Positions 10,790-20,159 of a stretch of DNA of 64,000 nucleotides are shown piece by piece. The notes under the pieces are model-generated. The model was not told the DNA's origin. It did not search any database and was given only the letters and a program-made list of their open reading frames with translations. The translations under genes were made by a program, and so were the position numbers. Every line of letters starts with the position of its first letter. Position 1 is the stretch's first letter. The stretch covers positions 2,790,001 through 2,854,000 of the forward strand of contig NC_051116.1 of NCBI RefSeq assembly GCF_014839805.1, written 5' to 3'. The stretch is from Manduca sexta. Lineage: Eukaryota; Arthropoda; Insecta; Lepidoptera; Sphingidae.

Positions 10790-11040
10790 TCGCGGCTTCG
10801 CCCGCGAGAACGAGATTTCCGGGATAATTTGTTTTTCCGACTTACTTGATATGTATCGTTATATTATGACCAAATTACACAAAATCATTATAAATGTAGT
10901 CTATGTGTTATTCTGATGTATAACCAATATTACTGTATAGTTTCATTGAAATCCGTTCAGTAGGTTTTTCGTGAAAGAGGAACAAACATACATCCATTCA
11001 TCCATCCTCACAAACTTTCGCATTTATAATATTAGTAGGA
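10790..11040 (-). mobile_element. Hel-1-like Helitron, decayed 3' end
   Basis: On the minus strand it starts A|TCCTACTAATATTATAAATG at 11040 and ends in the palindromic CTCGCGGGCGAAGCCGCGAG stretch just before 10790. The terminal CTAG is lost. The body has a CTACTGAACGGATTTCAATG motif typical of this group. Confidence 0.65.
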
Positions 11041-11205
11041 TAAGATGAGGTAAAGATAAGTGACAAAATGTCTTATATTCTATGTTACAATCTTAACAAG
11101 TAGGTCAACGGTCTAGTAATGAAGTGAATGGTACAACTGTTTCAGCTCCGTGTCGGACCTTAAACACAATTACTGAGTCACATAATTGTCCATTCATTTC
11201 GGATG

Positions 11206-11348
11206 ATTAGAATAGGCCTTCGTTATACAGGCCCATTTTGAGATTGCGTTACTAAACGATACATACTTATCTACTTGGAAATAACAATTTACAATCAGTT
11301 ACTTGAGTCATAGATAAATAAAAAAGTGTAAGTTTTCAACAAAATTTA
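11206..11348 (+). repeat. Family K repeat, left part (interrupted)
   Basis: Matches 20160-20300 (CATTTTGAGATTGCGTTACTA against CATTTTGACATCGCGTTACTA, and AAAGTGTAAGTTTT against AAAGTGTAAGTTTC). It is cut by the LTR retrotransposon at 11348 and resumes at 16006. Confidence 0.7.
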
Positions 11349-11541
11349 TGTAGGATAAACGGAACGTAATTTGTGCGTGAAACGGAATGTGTAATGTGTG
11401 AGGGGGAAGGAGGATGTTTTTTGGTAAGGGGGTAGTTTTAGAAGTATGGAGAATTAAGACGCAAGGAAAAAGACGTGTAATGTAAAATAATATAAAACGA
11501 GTACAAAGTGAAGAAAAATCTTTTATTTACAATATCCCACA
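11349..11541 (+). repeat. 5' LTR
   Basis: 193 bp, identical base for base to 15813-16005 as far as I can read. Begins TGTAGG and ends CCCACA. Confidence 0.95.
11491..11497 (+). promoter_or_regulatory. TATA box in 5' LTR
   Basis: TATAAAA lies 50 bp before the LTR end and is repeated at the same place in the 3' LTR. It is the likely core promoter of the element's transcript. Confidence 0.55.
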
Positions 11542-11546
11542 CATTT

Positions 11547-11564
11547 TGGGGGCTCGTCCGGGAT
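11547..11564 (+). promoter_or_regulatory. Primer binding site, tRNA-Pro type
   Basis: TGGGGGCTCGTCCGGGAT starts 5 bases after the LTR. It equals the 18-base tRNA-Pro primer site known from murine leukaemia-type retroviruses, which is complementary to the 3' end of tRNA-Pro. Confidence 0.85.
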
Positions 11565-11623
11565 ATTGTTTAGCAAGATAAGAAGATTAAGGCGTAAAAC
11601 TGCGAAAGACGAAGAGCAGAAAA

Positions 11624-13900
11624 ATGGCGGAACAAGACGTGCAAACCCAATTATTCGTGCCGGATATGATAAGATTCAGCGGCGAAGATCCCGCGTATAC
11701 ATCGTCTAAGTGGGCGCAAGATCTAGACGATAATGCCGAAATCTTCGGGTGGACGCCGCAACAGCGTCTTGTAATTGCCCGGAGATCATTAACGGGAACT
11801 GCTGAGCTATGGCTGAAAACTGAAAGAGTGCACAAGACCTATGATGAGTTGAAGACGGCCATCCTAAAGGAATTTCCAGACGCAACCAATATAAAGGAGA
11901 TGCACGAGCTTATGGCAGCTCGGAAAAAGCGAAAAGAAGAGTCCTTTTATCAATACATGTTAATTATGAAGGAGATGGGTAAGAGGGCGAAATTCCCAGA
12001 CTATATAGCCATTCAGTACATCATTGATGGAATCGTGGATTTGGAAGTTAATAAGAGCATATTATATGGTGCGGCAACGTACCCGGCGTTTAAAGAGAAA
12101 TTGACGATATATGAAATGATTAAGAAGAAATCAGCCAAGCATGTAGAACGACCTGCGGTGAAGCAAGCCGAGATTACTTCGCGTTACCACTGCTATAATT
12201 GTGGCGGGAAAAATCATGTAGCAAGCGCATGCGGAAATGGTCTAAAATGTTTTAAATGCAACCAATTCGGCCATATTTCAACCAAATGCACGGCGACAGA
12301 GGCAAACATTGGCGCTAGTGGCAACGTCACGTCGGCAAAACAGCAGCATGTGGCAAGTGGATCGACGTATCAACAACGACCGTCGCTAAAGCAGCGCGGT
12401 GACGTTAGCCAATCAAAACCCAGTAAACATGTTGGCATGGTCGAAGCGTTGACCAATCAAAACGACGGAGTGATCGGCCATGATTTATATGAAGAAAACG
12501 TCAGCGGAGCTGTCATGCAAGTTGTAAACAATAAACAAAGTCGGCAAATACTAAGTAACAACGCGTTAAAGGCAGTCAAACTAGGAGATTTCATTGTGGA
12601 TGCGTTGGTGGATACCGGCAGCGACGTAAATCTGATGTCTGAAGACTTATGTGAAGAGTTAAAAGTGCAATGCGTAGATGATGAGACTTTATTGTCTGGA
12701 CTCGGTCTCGCGAAAGTGAAATCGTGCGGAAAAGTTTTCGTCAATATAAGTGTAGATGGACATTGTTATTCAAATATTATATTTCATGTAATATCTAAAG
12801 AATCAATGCCGTATAGGTTAATAATTGGCCAAGAGTTTCTTAAAAACATTGTTATGGTAGTACGTGAAGGTGCTGTGCTATTATTGACACAAGATGATGA
12901 ATGGTTGGCGAGGGTGAACTGTTGTATGAGTGTTTGTGAAGTTACAGGTCACATTTCCAACGTCAATATAAAGACGGAGGTCACGCGTTTAATAGAAGAA
13001 TACAGGCCCAACCAAATCAAGGAAGCCCCTATCCAGATGAAAATAGTATTGAAGGATGATATTCCGGTGGCTCAGCGACCCCGAAGGTTATCAATAGGGG
13101 AGCAAAAAATAGTAGAGGAATTGGTAGAAGAGTGGCTTCATAAAGGAATAATTCGGGTAAGTTTTTCAGAGTATGCTAGTCCAATAGTTTTAATAAAAAA
13201 GAAAGATGGTTCGTCGAGGCTTTGTATTGATTATCGTCAACTAAATAAGAAAATAATTAAAGATGAATTTCCATTACCAATTATTGATAACTTGATTGAT
13301 AAGCTCGGAGATGCTAAAATATTTAGTGTGTTAGATTTAAAGAATGGATTTTACCATCTCAAAATAAGTGAGGAATCTGTTCCTTATACATCTTTCATAA
13401 CTCACCATGGACAGTTTGAGTTTTTGCGTGCACCATTTGGTCTGTCCATATCACCTAAATATTTTTCGAGGTTTGTTTCAATAATTTTTAGAGAGTTGAT
13501 TGCGAAGGGCGTTATGGCAATATTTATTGATGATATAGTTATACCAGCGGTATCCGAGGCCCAAGCTGTTGAGAGGCTCAGACAGGTTCTAGATGTAGCA
13601 TCACAGAATGGATTGGAGATTAACTGGAAGAAAGCGAAGCTGGTATGTCACGAGATTGAGTATCTTGGACATTTAATTAAAGATGGTGAAATAAGACCAA
13701 GCCCTGACAAGATACAGGCAGTTGCTAAGTATCCAGAACCTAAAAATATTAAGCAAATCATGGGTTTCATTGGTTTAACCTCTTATTTCAGGAAATATAT
13801 AAAAGATTATGCAAAAATAGCCAGACCTCTGACGAATTTAATGAAAAAGGAGTTCCCTTTATATTTGAGGATGAGCAAAGGTATGCTTTCAATATATTAA
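11624..13900 (+). CDS. gag-pol: Gag-protease-RT polyprotein (frame broken at its end)
   Basis: 758 codons in one frame, starting at the first ATG after the primer site. Residues 1-189 form a gag/capsid-like region. Two CCHC zinc knuckles follow, CYNCGGKNHVASAC (from residue 190) and CFKCNQFGHISTKC (from residue 209), which bind RNA. The protease active site is DTGS at 330-333 with a later LIIGQEF. Reverse transcriptase follows with YRQLNKK, the first catalytic Asp in SVLDLKNGFYHL (Asp571) and FIDD at 634-637, where Phe replaces the common Tyr of YxDD. The frame runs past EYLGHLI and the GFIGLTSYFRKYIKDY block, then is lost at 13850-13861 and reads 13 foreign residues to a stop. Gag and pol share one frame, with no programmed shift between them. 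Confidence 0.93.
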   Translation: MAEQDVQTQLFVPDMIRFSGEDPAYTSSKWAQDLDDNAEIFGWTPQQRLVIARRSLTGTAELWLKTERVHKTYDELKTAILKEFPDATNIKEMHELMAARKKRKEESFYQYMLIMKEMGKRAKFPDYIAIQYIIDGIVDLEVNKSILYGAATYPAFKEKLTIYEMIKKKSAKHVERPAVKQAEITSRYHCYNCGGKNHVASACGNGLKCFKCNQFGHISTKCTATEANIGASGNVTSAKQQHVASGSTYQQRPSLKQRGDVSQSKPSKHVGMVEALTNQNDGVIGHDLYEENVSGAVMQVVNNKQSRQILSNNALKAVKLGDFIVDALVDTGSDVNLMSEDLCEELKVQCVDDETLLSGLGLAKVKSCGKVFVNISVDGHCYSNIIFHVISKESMPYRLIIGQEFLKNIVMVVREGAVLLLTQDDEWLARVNCCMSVCEVTGHISNVNIKTEVTRLIEEYRPNQIKEAPIQMKIVLKDDIPVAQRPRRLSIGEQKIVEELVEEWLHKGIIRVSFSEYASPIVLIKKKDGSSRLCIDYRQLNKKIIKDEFPLPIIDNLIDKLGDAKIFSVLDLKNGFYHLKISEESVPYTSFITHHGQFEFLRAPFGLSISPKYFSRFVSIIFRELIAKGVMAIFIDDIVIPAVSEAQAVERLRQVLDVASQNGLEINWKKAKLVCHEIEYLGHLIKDGEIRPSPDKIQAVAKYPEPKNIKQIMGFIGLTSYFRKYIKDYAKIARPLTNLMKKEFPLYLRMSKGMLSIY

Positions 13901-14679
13901 AACAAATGCTCACCAGTGAACCAGTGTTAAAGATTTATAACCCTAACCTACCAACCGAGTTGCACACTGATGCCTCAAGTTGTGCGTTGGCAGCTATATT
14001 GTTGCAATTGCATCCAGAAGGTGAACTTCATCCGGTTCATTACATGAGTCGCAAGACCACTGAAGCTGAAAGCAGATACTCTAGTTATGAGTTAGAAGCA
14101 CTTGCCATTGTTGAAGCAGTAAGAAAGTTTAGACATTATTTATATGGTATGCATTTCAAAATTGTAACTGACTGTAAAGCTTTTGAACAAACATTAAAGA
14201 AAAAGGACTTGACTCCAAAGGTGGCCAGGTGGGTCTTTCTATTGGACGAATATGATTATGTGATAGAACATAGAGCCGGGCACAAAATGCAGCACGTTGA
14301 TGCCCTGAGCAGAAACCCATTTGTGGCTACAATTGTAAGTTTGCAAGAAGAGATAAGGAAAGGCCAGGAGGCTGATGACGAACTTAAGGCTATCAGAGAG
14401 ATAATACTGAAAAGCGGACAGTATTGCGATTTTTGGTTAGATAATGGAATTTTGTACAAAGGTGAAGAGAAGCGATTGGTGGTACCTAGGAGTCTAGAGA
14501 AAGAAATAATACGGAAAATTCACCAAAAAGGGCATTTTTCAGTCAGAAAAATGAAAGAAGCAGTAGGAAAGGATTATTATTTAAAGAATATGAATAAAAT
14601 GATTGAAGAAGTGGTCGTAAGCTGTATTCCCTGTTTACTCGCAACAAGAAAGGAGGGGGAAGCAAGAAGGTTATCTTAA
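13861..14679 (+). CDS. pol: RNase H and integrase zinc-finger segment (shifted frame)
   Basis: Open in a different frame from the upstream RT; the first in-frame ATG is 13906, but homology begins at 13861 with the RT/RNase H connection. RNase H acidic residues appear in HTDASS, YELEALA, VTDCKAF and HVDALSR, and the enzyme would remove template RNA during reverse transcription. The integrase N-terminal HHCC finger follows as HQKGH and CIPC. The frame ends at a stop soon after the CIPC motif, at a purine tract (14646-14660) where a second one-base shift lies. Start and end are therefore products of the indels, not natural termini. Confidence 0.9.
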   Translation: MFEDEQRYAFNILKQMLTSEPVLKIYNPNLPTELHTDASSCALAAILLQLHPEGELHPVHYMSRKTTEAESRYSSYELEALAIVEAVRKFRHYLYGMHFKIVTDCKAFEQTLKKKDLTPKVARWVFLLDEYDYVIEHRAGHKMQHVDALSRNPFVATIVSLQEEIRKGQEADDELKAIREIILKSGQYCDFWLDNGILYKGEEKRLVVPRSLEKEIIRKIHQKGHFSVRKMKEAVGKDYYLKNMNKMIEEVVVSCIPCLLATRKEGEARRLS

Positions 14680-15541
14680 CCCGATTAACAAAGAAGATAT
14701 TCCTTTCCATACCCTTCATTTGGATCATATTGGACCCTTTACTGAAACAAGGAAGCAATATAACTATATTCTTACAATGATAGATGCCTTTACGAAGTTT
14801 ATATGGCTTTTCCCAACTAAGTCAACATCAAGTGCAGAGGTACTCATGAAACTACAGATTCACCAGCAAACTTTTGGTAATCCATCCAGAATCATAACTG
14901 ATAGAGGCACAGCATTCACCAGTAAAGATTTTGAAGCGTATTGTAAGGATGAAAATATACAACATATAAAGATAACGACTGGAGTGCCACGAGGAAATGG
15001 TCAGGTAGAGCGAGTTCATCGGATTCTGATTCCCATGTTAACAAAGCTGTGTTTAGAGGACAAGTCATTATGGTATAGGCATGTAAGTCGAGTACAGAGA
15101 GCTATAAATAGCACTTATCAAAGAGCAATTAATACTTCACCTTTTCAGTTGCTAACTGGAACAAAGATGAGATGTAAAGAAGACATTCAAGTGATGGAAC
15201 TATTACAACAAGAAATTATTGAGAGTTATGATGAAAGTAGAGAAAGCTTAAGGCAAGAAGCCAAGCAGCAGATCCAAAAAATGCAGGATGAGAATAAAAA
15301 AGCATATGATAAGAAGAGAAAACCCAGTTCATCTTATGAGCTAGATGACTTAGTGGCTATTAAGAGAACGCAATTCGGACCAGGGCAGAAAGTTAAGCCT
15401 AAGTTTTTGGGGCCATACAGGGTTGTCAAAGTAAAAAGAAACGACAGGTATGATGTTGAAAAGCTGTATGACACAACAGAAGGACCAAACAAGACTTCTA
15501 GTTCTGCTGACCTGATGAAAAAATGGCCAGGTATTGTATGA
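14651..15541 (+). CDS. pol: Integrase core and C-terminal domain (shifted frame)
   Basis: Back in the same frame as the first segment. The catalytic triad is Asp in LDHIGPF (codon 14723), Asp in ITDRGTAFTS (codon 14900) and Glu in GNGQVERVHR (codon 15008). The spacing is D-58-D-35-E, as expected for retroviral-type integrases that join the cDNA to the genome. The C-terminus carries the GPY/F module (KFLGPYRVVKV) after a lysine-rich linker, with no chromodomain. The stop is at 15539-15541. The TTG at 14720 is only an open-frame boundary; the true reading would enter from upstream. Confidence 0.93.
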   Translation, partial: RRGKQEGYLNPINKEDIPFHTLHLDHIGPFTETRKQYNYILTMIDAFTKFIWLFPTKSTSSAEVLMKLQIHQQTFGNPSRIITDRGTAFTSKDFEAYCKDENIQHIKITTGVPRGNGQVERVHRILIPMLTKLCLEDKSLWYRHVSRVQRAINSTYQRAINTSPFQLLTGTKMRCKEDIQVMELLQQEIIESYDESRESLRQEAKQQIQKMQDENKKAYDKKRKPSSSYELDDLVAIKRTQFGPGQKVKPKFLGPYRVVKVKRNDRYDVEKLYDTTEGPNKTSSSADLMKKWPGIV

Positions 15542-15754
15542 CTTTGAGTTGTGTCACAGAAGCATAGCACCTACTTCACGATTTAACAGAGTAGAGTATC
15601 AATATTAAATGCGGCATTGTTCCTTCTATCATTTGTGTGTTTTGTTTTTTCGTATAAAATAGAGTTGTTACTTTATACTTAATGTAACTGTAATTAATAG
15701 AAGTTAATGTTTGTAATTTGCTTAAGTTGTAAAAAATGAGATATGATGAATGAT
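15542..15754 (+). other. 3' untranslated part of the LTR element
   Basis: No envelope-like open frame between integrase and the 3' LTR. AT-rich sequence only. Confidence 0.6.
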
Positions 15755-15795
15755 AGGAAAGTAAGGGGATGACTGCATATCTGAGGGCAGATATG
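15755..15795 (+). promoter_or_regulatory. Purine tract and hairpin near the 3' LTR
   Basis: The best purine run is AGGAAAGTAAGGGGA at 15755-15769, 43 bases before the LTR instead of adjoining it. Just after it, CATATCTG (15776-15783) and CAGATATG (15788-15795) form a perfect 8-bp stem with loop AGGG. The stretch directly before the LTR is not purine-rich. Confidence 0.5.
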
Positions 15796-15812
15796 AAGGC
15801 AGAATGGCCGAA

Positions 15813-16005
15813 TGTAGGATAAACGGAACGTAATTTGTGCGTGAAACGGAATGTGTAATGTGTGAGGGGGAAGGAGGATGTTTTTTGGTAAGGGGGTAGT
15901 TTTAGAAGTATGGAGAATTAAGACGCAAGGAAAAAGACGTGTAATGTAAAATAATATAAAACGAGTACAAAGTGAAGAAAAATCTTTTATTTACAATATC
16001 CCACA
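15813..16005 (+). repeat. 3' LTR
   Basis: 193 bp, identical to 11349-11541. It is followed by TTTA, the second half of the target duplication. Confidence 0.95.
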
Positions 16006-16300
16006 TTTATATTAATAAAAAGTAATTTTAATTTTACGCGCCCTAATGCCACTCCTATTCTAAGAGAATTCGTTGCAGCGGCAACATCATACTTTCTATC
16101 AGAAATATACTCACGCACATGCTATATACGTATTAAACTACAAAATGATCATAAAACCAGTAAACTAAAACCTGGATTTTTGGTGAAAATTTTCGTTATG
16201 ATGATTTTCAGCACAATCTTAGAAAAGGTTGAAGATGAGTATTTGGTTTTATTGAGTAACGCATTGTCAAAAAGACCGTGTAAATAGAATGATTTTAGGT
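16006..16300 (+). repeat. Family K repeat, right part (interrupted)
   Basis: Continues the family K copy after the LTR element. ATTAATAAAAAGTAATTTTA and AGAGAATTCGTTGCAGCGGC match 20292-20370. The minus-strand copy at 43430-43680 shows the same blocks. Confidence 0.75.
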
Positions 16301-16442
16301 TCAAGGAACCCTGGCTTTTCCGAGTGCTTTACTTGCTTCTACCCGCGACTTTGCCCAAGTACTCTATGATAATTTAGCTACTTATTAGTGTTAGATTTAT
16401 TTTTGTTTTCGCCTGGATATCAGATCGATAAAAAGATGAAAA

Positions 16443-16766
16443 GTCGCGATAGGCTAGTTGGTTGTGGAACGGACTGCCGAGACGAATGTCCGCAGGTTCA
16501 AATCCCAAGGCCACACACCACTGACTTTTCTAAAAAAAAATATGTGTGTATTCTTTGTGAATTATCGCTTACTTTAACGGTGATGGAAAACATCGTGAGG
16601 AAACCTGCATACCTGAGAAATTCTCTACAGGAATTTTCGAGGGTATGTAAAGTCTACCAATCCGCACTAGGCTAGCGTGGTGGACTTAGGCCTAATCCCT
16701 CTCAGTAGTAGAGGCCCGTGCCGAACAGTGGGACAGTATACAATACAGGGCTGATATTATTATTAT
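16443..16766 (+). mobile_element. SINE-A, near full length
   Basis: Complete in order. The A box reads TAGGCTAGTTGG, and the tail ends in (ATT)n. Confidence 0.8.
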
Positions 16767-16889
16767 CAGATCAATAATCTGTTTAGTCAACGTCACCATC
16801 AGCTGCAGTGGAGGCTTGGAACTTATTTAATAAGATCACCCGGTTTGAATCTGACCTTTTTATACGGGCCCTAAAAGTGACCTTTCTAC

Positions 16890-17340
16890 ACTAGATGGTG
16901 ACTGGAGTAGGGTCCTGATAGTGTCAGCGTGTGACTGACAAGAAGACCCGACCAATCGAAACAATTATGCCGGCCTAAATGAAAATAGATATACATTTGC
17001 CACATTTACATTTGCTCATCCAAGCATACGTGATGCTATGTGCGACGCACTCGCTACATACACAAGTTGATCCCGGAACGCGACATACGTGGGTTACTAT
17101 GGCGGGTTTTTGTGGATACAGGCGCGGGAAAGTGATCCCATTGCATTTGATTGTAAGTGGAGTGTGGTTAAATTGAATGTCGACTGATGAGAGATGATTA
17201 TCCGACCAGTCGATACAATTATGAAGGCATATTGTAACCGGATATACACAGGCTAGTCTCAAAACGCGACATACGTGGGCCTTTGGCGGGTTTTAACACC
17301 TTGTGTACGGTGGTTGCTATCGTGGATATAAAATATGCAA
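16890..17340 (-). repeat. Family C, one full and two partial copies
   Basis: Family C (about 230 bp) is marked by ATATCCGCCCGGATAGCGACC, GTTAAAACCCGCCATA, CGCGTTCCGGGATCAGCCT, CCGGCATAATTGTGTCGACT and a TTACCATCAGGTGCAGTGG end. Here on the minus strand are a 3' fragment (16890-16976), a middle fragment (about 17062-17110) and a nearly full copy (17143-17340). Confidence 0.65.
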
Positions 17341-17540
17341 ACCAGCGTACTAACAAATAGTATTAACTTTTGCATCTATTCCTAAAGCTTAAGGTAGGTT
17401 GAAAAAGAGAAAGAACAGGTTCACGTCTTCAACTAATGCCGGTTGGTAAACTGTAGCAAAATTCTAATGAAGAAATCAGGTATGCGGGTTGCCTTATAAC
17501 TTTGCATTAGTCCCTAAACAAATATAATACACAGAAGAAT
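17341..17540. other. Short spacer, nothing recognised
   Basis: No repeat or coding signature. Confidence 0.4.
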
Positions 17541-17999
17541 TTGTACTATATTGTAGGGACCTTTCAAGAAACAAATTCAAAATTAGAATGCCCATATATC
17601 GTTGATACTTATAAAACTTTAAAACCAATGCCCGTCCTTTGCAAACAAAACCCACTTATTTCTTTAACATTTCATATACCACTTAGCGTTTCATTAGAAA
17701 CTTCCAAACAACGTAAATATTCCGAAATTGGAAAAAATCGAATTTGGAATTCCAAATTCAACAAGGGACTGGCCATAAACAAAAACGGAGAGCATTTAAC
17801 GCATCGACAATTTAAAAAAGGAACGCGTAGGTCAAGGACCAAACGACCGGTAGCAGGGAACACGTTGCACGAAGATTGCCGAGGTTGTACGATAGCGTGC
17901 GCGCGTGCCCGAGTGTCCTACGATGATGCACGAATATTCTCGAAGAGGGCCGAGCGAAAGTATAGCGTGGGAGCATACGTTAATCGGGACGGCGGATAA
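17541..17999 (+). CDS. Open frame of 152 codons, unrecognised
   Basis: The longest open frame outside the LTR element. It has no family motif I recognise and no signal peptide. The C-terminal third is basic (KKGTRRSRTKRP) and lies in GC-richer DNA with many CpGs (17820-18000), while the N-terminal two thirds are in AT-rich DNA of ordinary composition. It could be chance, or the GC-rich piece could be a promoter or first exon. I see no splice or expression evidence. Confidence 0.15.
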   Translation: MYYIVGTFQETNSKLECPYIVDTYKTLKPMPVLCKQNPLISLTFHIPLSVSLETSKQRKYSEIGKNRIWNSKFNKGLAINKNGEHLTHRQFKKGTRRSRTKRPVAGNTLHEDCRGCTIACARARVSYDDARIFSKRAERKYSVGAYVNRDGG

Positions 18000-18378
18000 A
18001 TGGCGAATACATAATTACTGTGATTGCTCGAAATCTGGTTTGGAATAATTTTCACATTAAACTTTTTAATTGTTATTGAATTTTCTGCTCTTAAATTGTT
18101 TTTTATATCTCCTTATAAAGTTTTTTTTATTGATGTGTGCCTTGAATGCATGAATATCAAACATGTTCGAAATAATTATTTATAGGTACAATGTATTTTA
18201 TGGGTTTTAATACATTAATTTAAAAAAAAAACAATGTAAGGTGTATGTTTTTGTTGGCTGTTCAAAAAAATAAATAAATAAATAATTGAAGTTAGTTAAA
18301 ATAGTTATTCGTCTTCCTTTATTATAAAGGTTAAAATTAGCAATCGGCTCACATTAGTTTCTTTATTAATTAGCAATA
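18000..18378. other. No gene seen
   Basis: AT-rich with a short (AAAT)n run at about 18268-18284. Confidence 0.4.
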
Positions 18379-18601
18379 TCTATCGATCCATACATATTAT
18401 AAAACAAAGTCCCCTTTTCTGTCTGTCTGTATGTAATCGATTTTCTCAAAATCTAATGAACAGATTTTTATGAAATTTGGTATGAAGATAGTTCAAGCCC
18501 CTGGAAAAGTTATAGGCTACTTTCTATCCCGGAAAAATATATAGCGGGACTTTTATCCCAGAATACTCCTTCACGCGAGCGAAGCCGCAAGCAAGAGCTA
18601 A
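18379..18601 (+). mobile_element. Hel-1 Helitron-type element, intact ends
   Basis: Flanked A|TC at 18379 and CTAA|T at 18598-18602. The body has TCTGTCTGTCTGTATG, TTTTATGAAATTTGGTATG and a GC-rich palindromic 3' part (CGCGAGCGAAGCCGC). 223 bp, non-autonomous. Confidence 0.75.
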
Positions 18602-20159
18602 TTTAGGTATAAAATTCATTTATCGTCATTATTAGACCTCATAATTTAGCAATATATTGTCACCTAATTTGGATGAAATAGACCACACAGAGGTCGGTAA
18701 ATTATTAGGAACCTAAGCATCAAAGGGCTGACGGCCAATGGTTTACTTAATTTTAGGTGATGATATTTTTTTTGTCAAATAATGTCAATGTTTTTCGTCA
18801 ATAGGTAACGACAGCAAATAACGCTATTTTGTGATAATTAAAATATAGTGGCATATAATAAAAAAGGGATAATTTTGGTAATCGTATTTTTTTTGTCAAA
18901 TATGAGTTCAGTACCTAACGACAACAAATAACGTCGTTTTTTTACCGACTTAAAAAAAAGGAAGAAGTTATCAATTCGACGTGATTTTTTTTATTCTAAT
19001 TAAAACCTAGTGGTATATAATTTAAAAATATTAATTTGTCTTCCCCGTCGAATCTAGAGCGAGTGCAGCCGCGTGCCACACTAGTCAAACATATCAATAG
19101 CATCCGAAATAACATATCCTGCTATTCCAAACCCGGTATAACTTTAAAATATTTTTCTCAGAAATTCAACGAATCCTGACCACCCGTATGGTTTACGTTA
19201 ATGTAATAAAATATTCATATAAAATATTACACATGTGTGTCTGTTTACATTTGGCAGATGGCAGGTGTGGGATGAAAGATTTTATAAACTAGAATACCTT
19301 TTTATGTTTAGCTAGCCTTCTCTCGCGGCTTCGGACGTGTTACCGCTCATTCTCTGAGAAAAAGTAGCCTATATAACTTAGGGGCCTTTCAAGTATTCTA
19401 AAGTGTACTATTATAGTCATAGTAGAACAAATGTACTAAGGTTTGCGCCCTTGTCTCGGGCCATACGATTGCTTAATACTATATCCCAGAGCTTGGATAT
19501 ATTTATATGTAACCTGTCAGAATTCACAGAAATGGCTCATAAATGTATTGAAATAAATTGTTAAAATTAAATCTGTATAACATCGCATTAGTATCAACTG
19601 TTATGGTGTTGTAAAATATGTATAAATAAATAAATAAAACAGAAATTTTGCGTTTTTGCGGTTCATAGCGCCTGAGATTAGTCCGTACAAACACACCCTA
19701 CAGCTTTATAATAGTATAGATATATGACTTGAACGGATTTGTACCAGAATAAAATCTGTAATTGATGGTAATTAGACAATGTTAAAGTTGCATCTCTGCC
19801 TACCCTCAAAGTTGAAGTCGTGAGCATACGGGCCACGAATTAAATAATATTAACAACGATATAAGTAAACTACAGTTAACGCAAAAAGATCAATTTAACC
19901 AGTTTTGTTTAAACTTTATGTTTTTTTACTCGCTGCATCCGTGGGAACCAGTCGTTTCATATTTATAGACCTCAAGACAATTATACTGCGTATGTAATTA
20001 GCACCTTATCGCTATTACAATAAGGGTCGTTTTCGTTTAAATCGGTCGTGTTTCGAATCGACCCAGAATAGAATTCTAGTAAACAATCTTGTGTACCAAT
20101 GTTAATCGCCAGTTCGATTCCCAAGTCAAGTTCGATGAACATTTTTCTTTTAATATACA
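18602..20159. other. No gene seen; Helitron and other fragments
   Basis: A minus-strand Hel-2 5' end fragment lies at about 19645-19720 (CAGCTTTATAATAGTATAGA). ACCGACTTAAAAAAAAGGAA at about 18944 is a family F fragment. The rest is AT-rich. Confidence 0.45.

Larger units (their letters stand above)
11349..16005 (+). mobile_element. Ty3/Gypsy LTR retrotransposon, Mdg3-like, complete
   Basis: 4657 bp, bounded by identical 193-bp LTRs with TG...CA ends and a TTTA duplication (11345-11348 and 16006-16009). The order is LTR, tRNA-Pro-type primer site, gag, protease, reverse transcriptase, RNase H, integrase, LTR, which places it in Ty3/Gypsy. RT and RNase H wording (NGLEINWKKAKL, a SYELEALAIV block, VARWVFLLDEYDYVIEHRAG) resembles the Mdg3 branch. 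No envelope gene is present. Two frame breaks interrupt pol, so this copy would not make a full polyprotein as assembled. Identical LTRs indicate very recent insertion. Confidence 0.95.

Noticed and set aside
13850..14720. Programmed ribosomal frameshifting between pol segments
   Set aside because: The breaks fall inside the RT/RNase H connection and inside integrase, not at gag/pol, and no slippery site or pseudoknot is evident. Indels at homopolymers explain them better.
14720..14722. TTG at 14720 as an integrase start codon
   Set aside because: The integrase frame is open upstream to 14651 with conserved sequence; the TTG is only an open-frame boundary.
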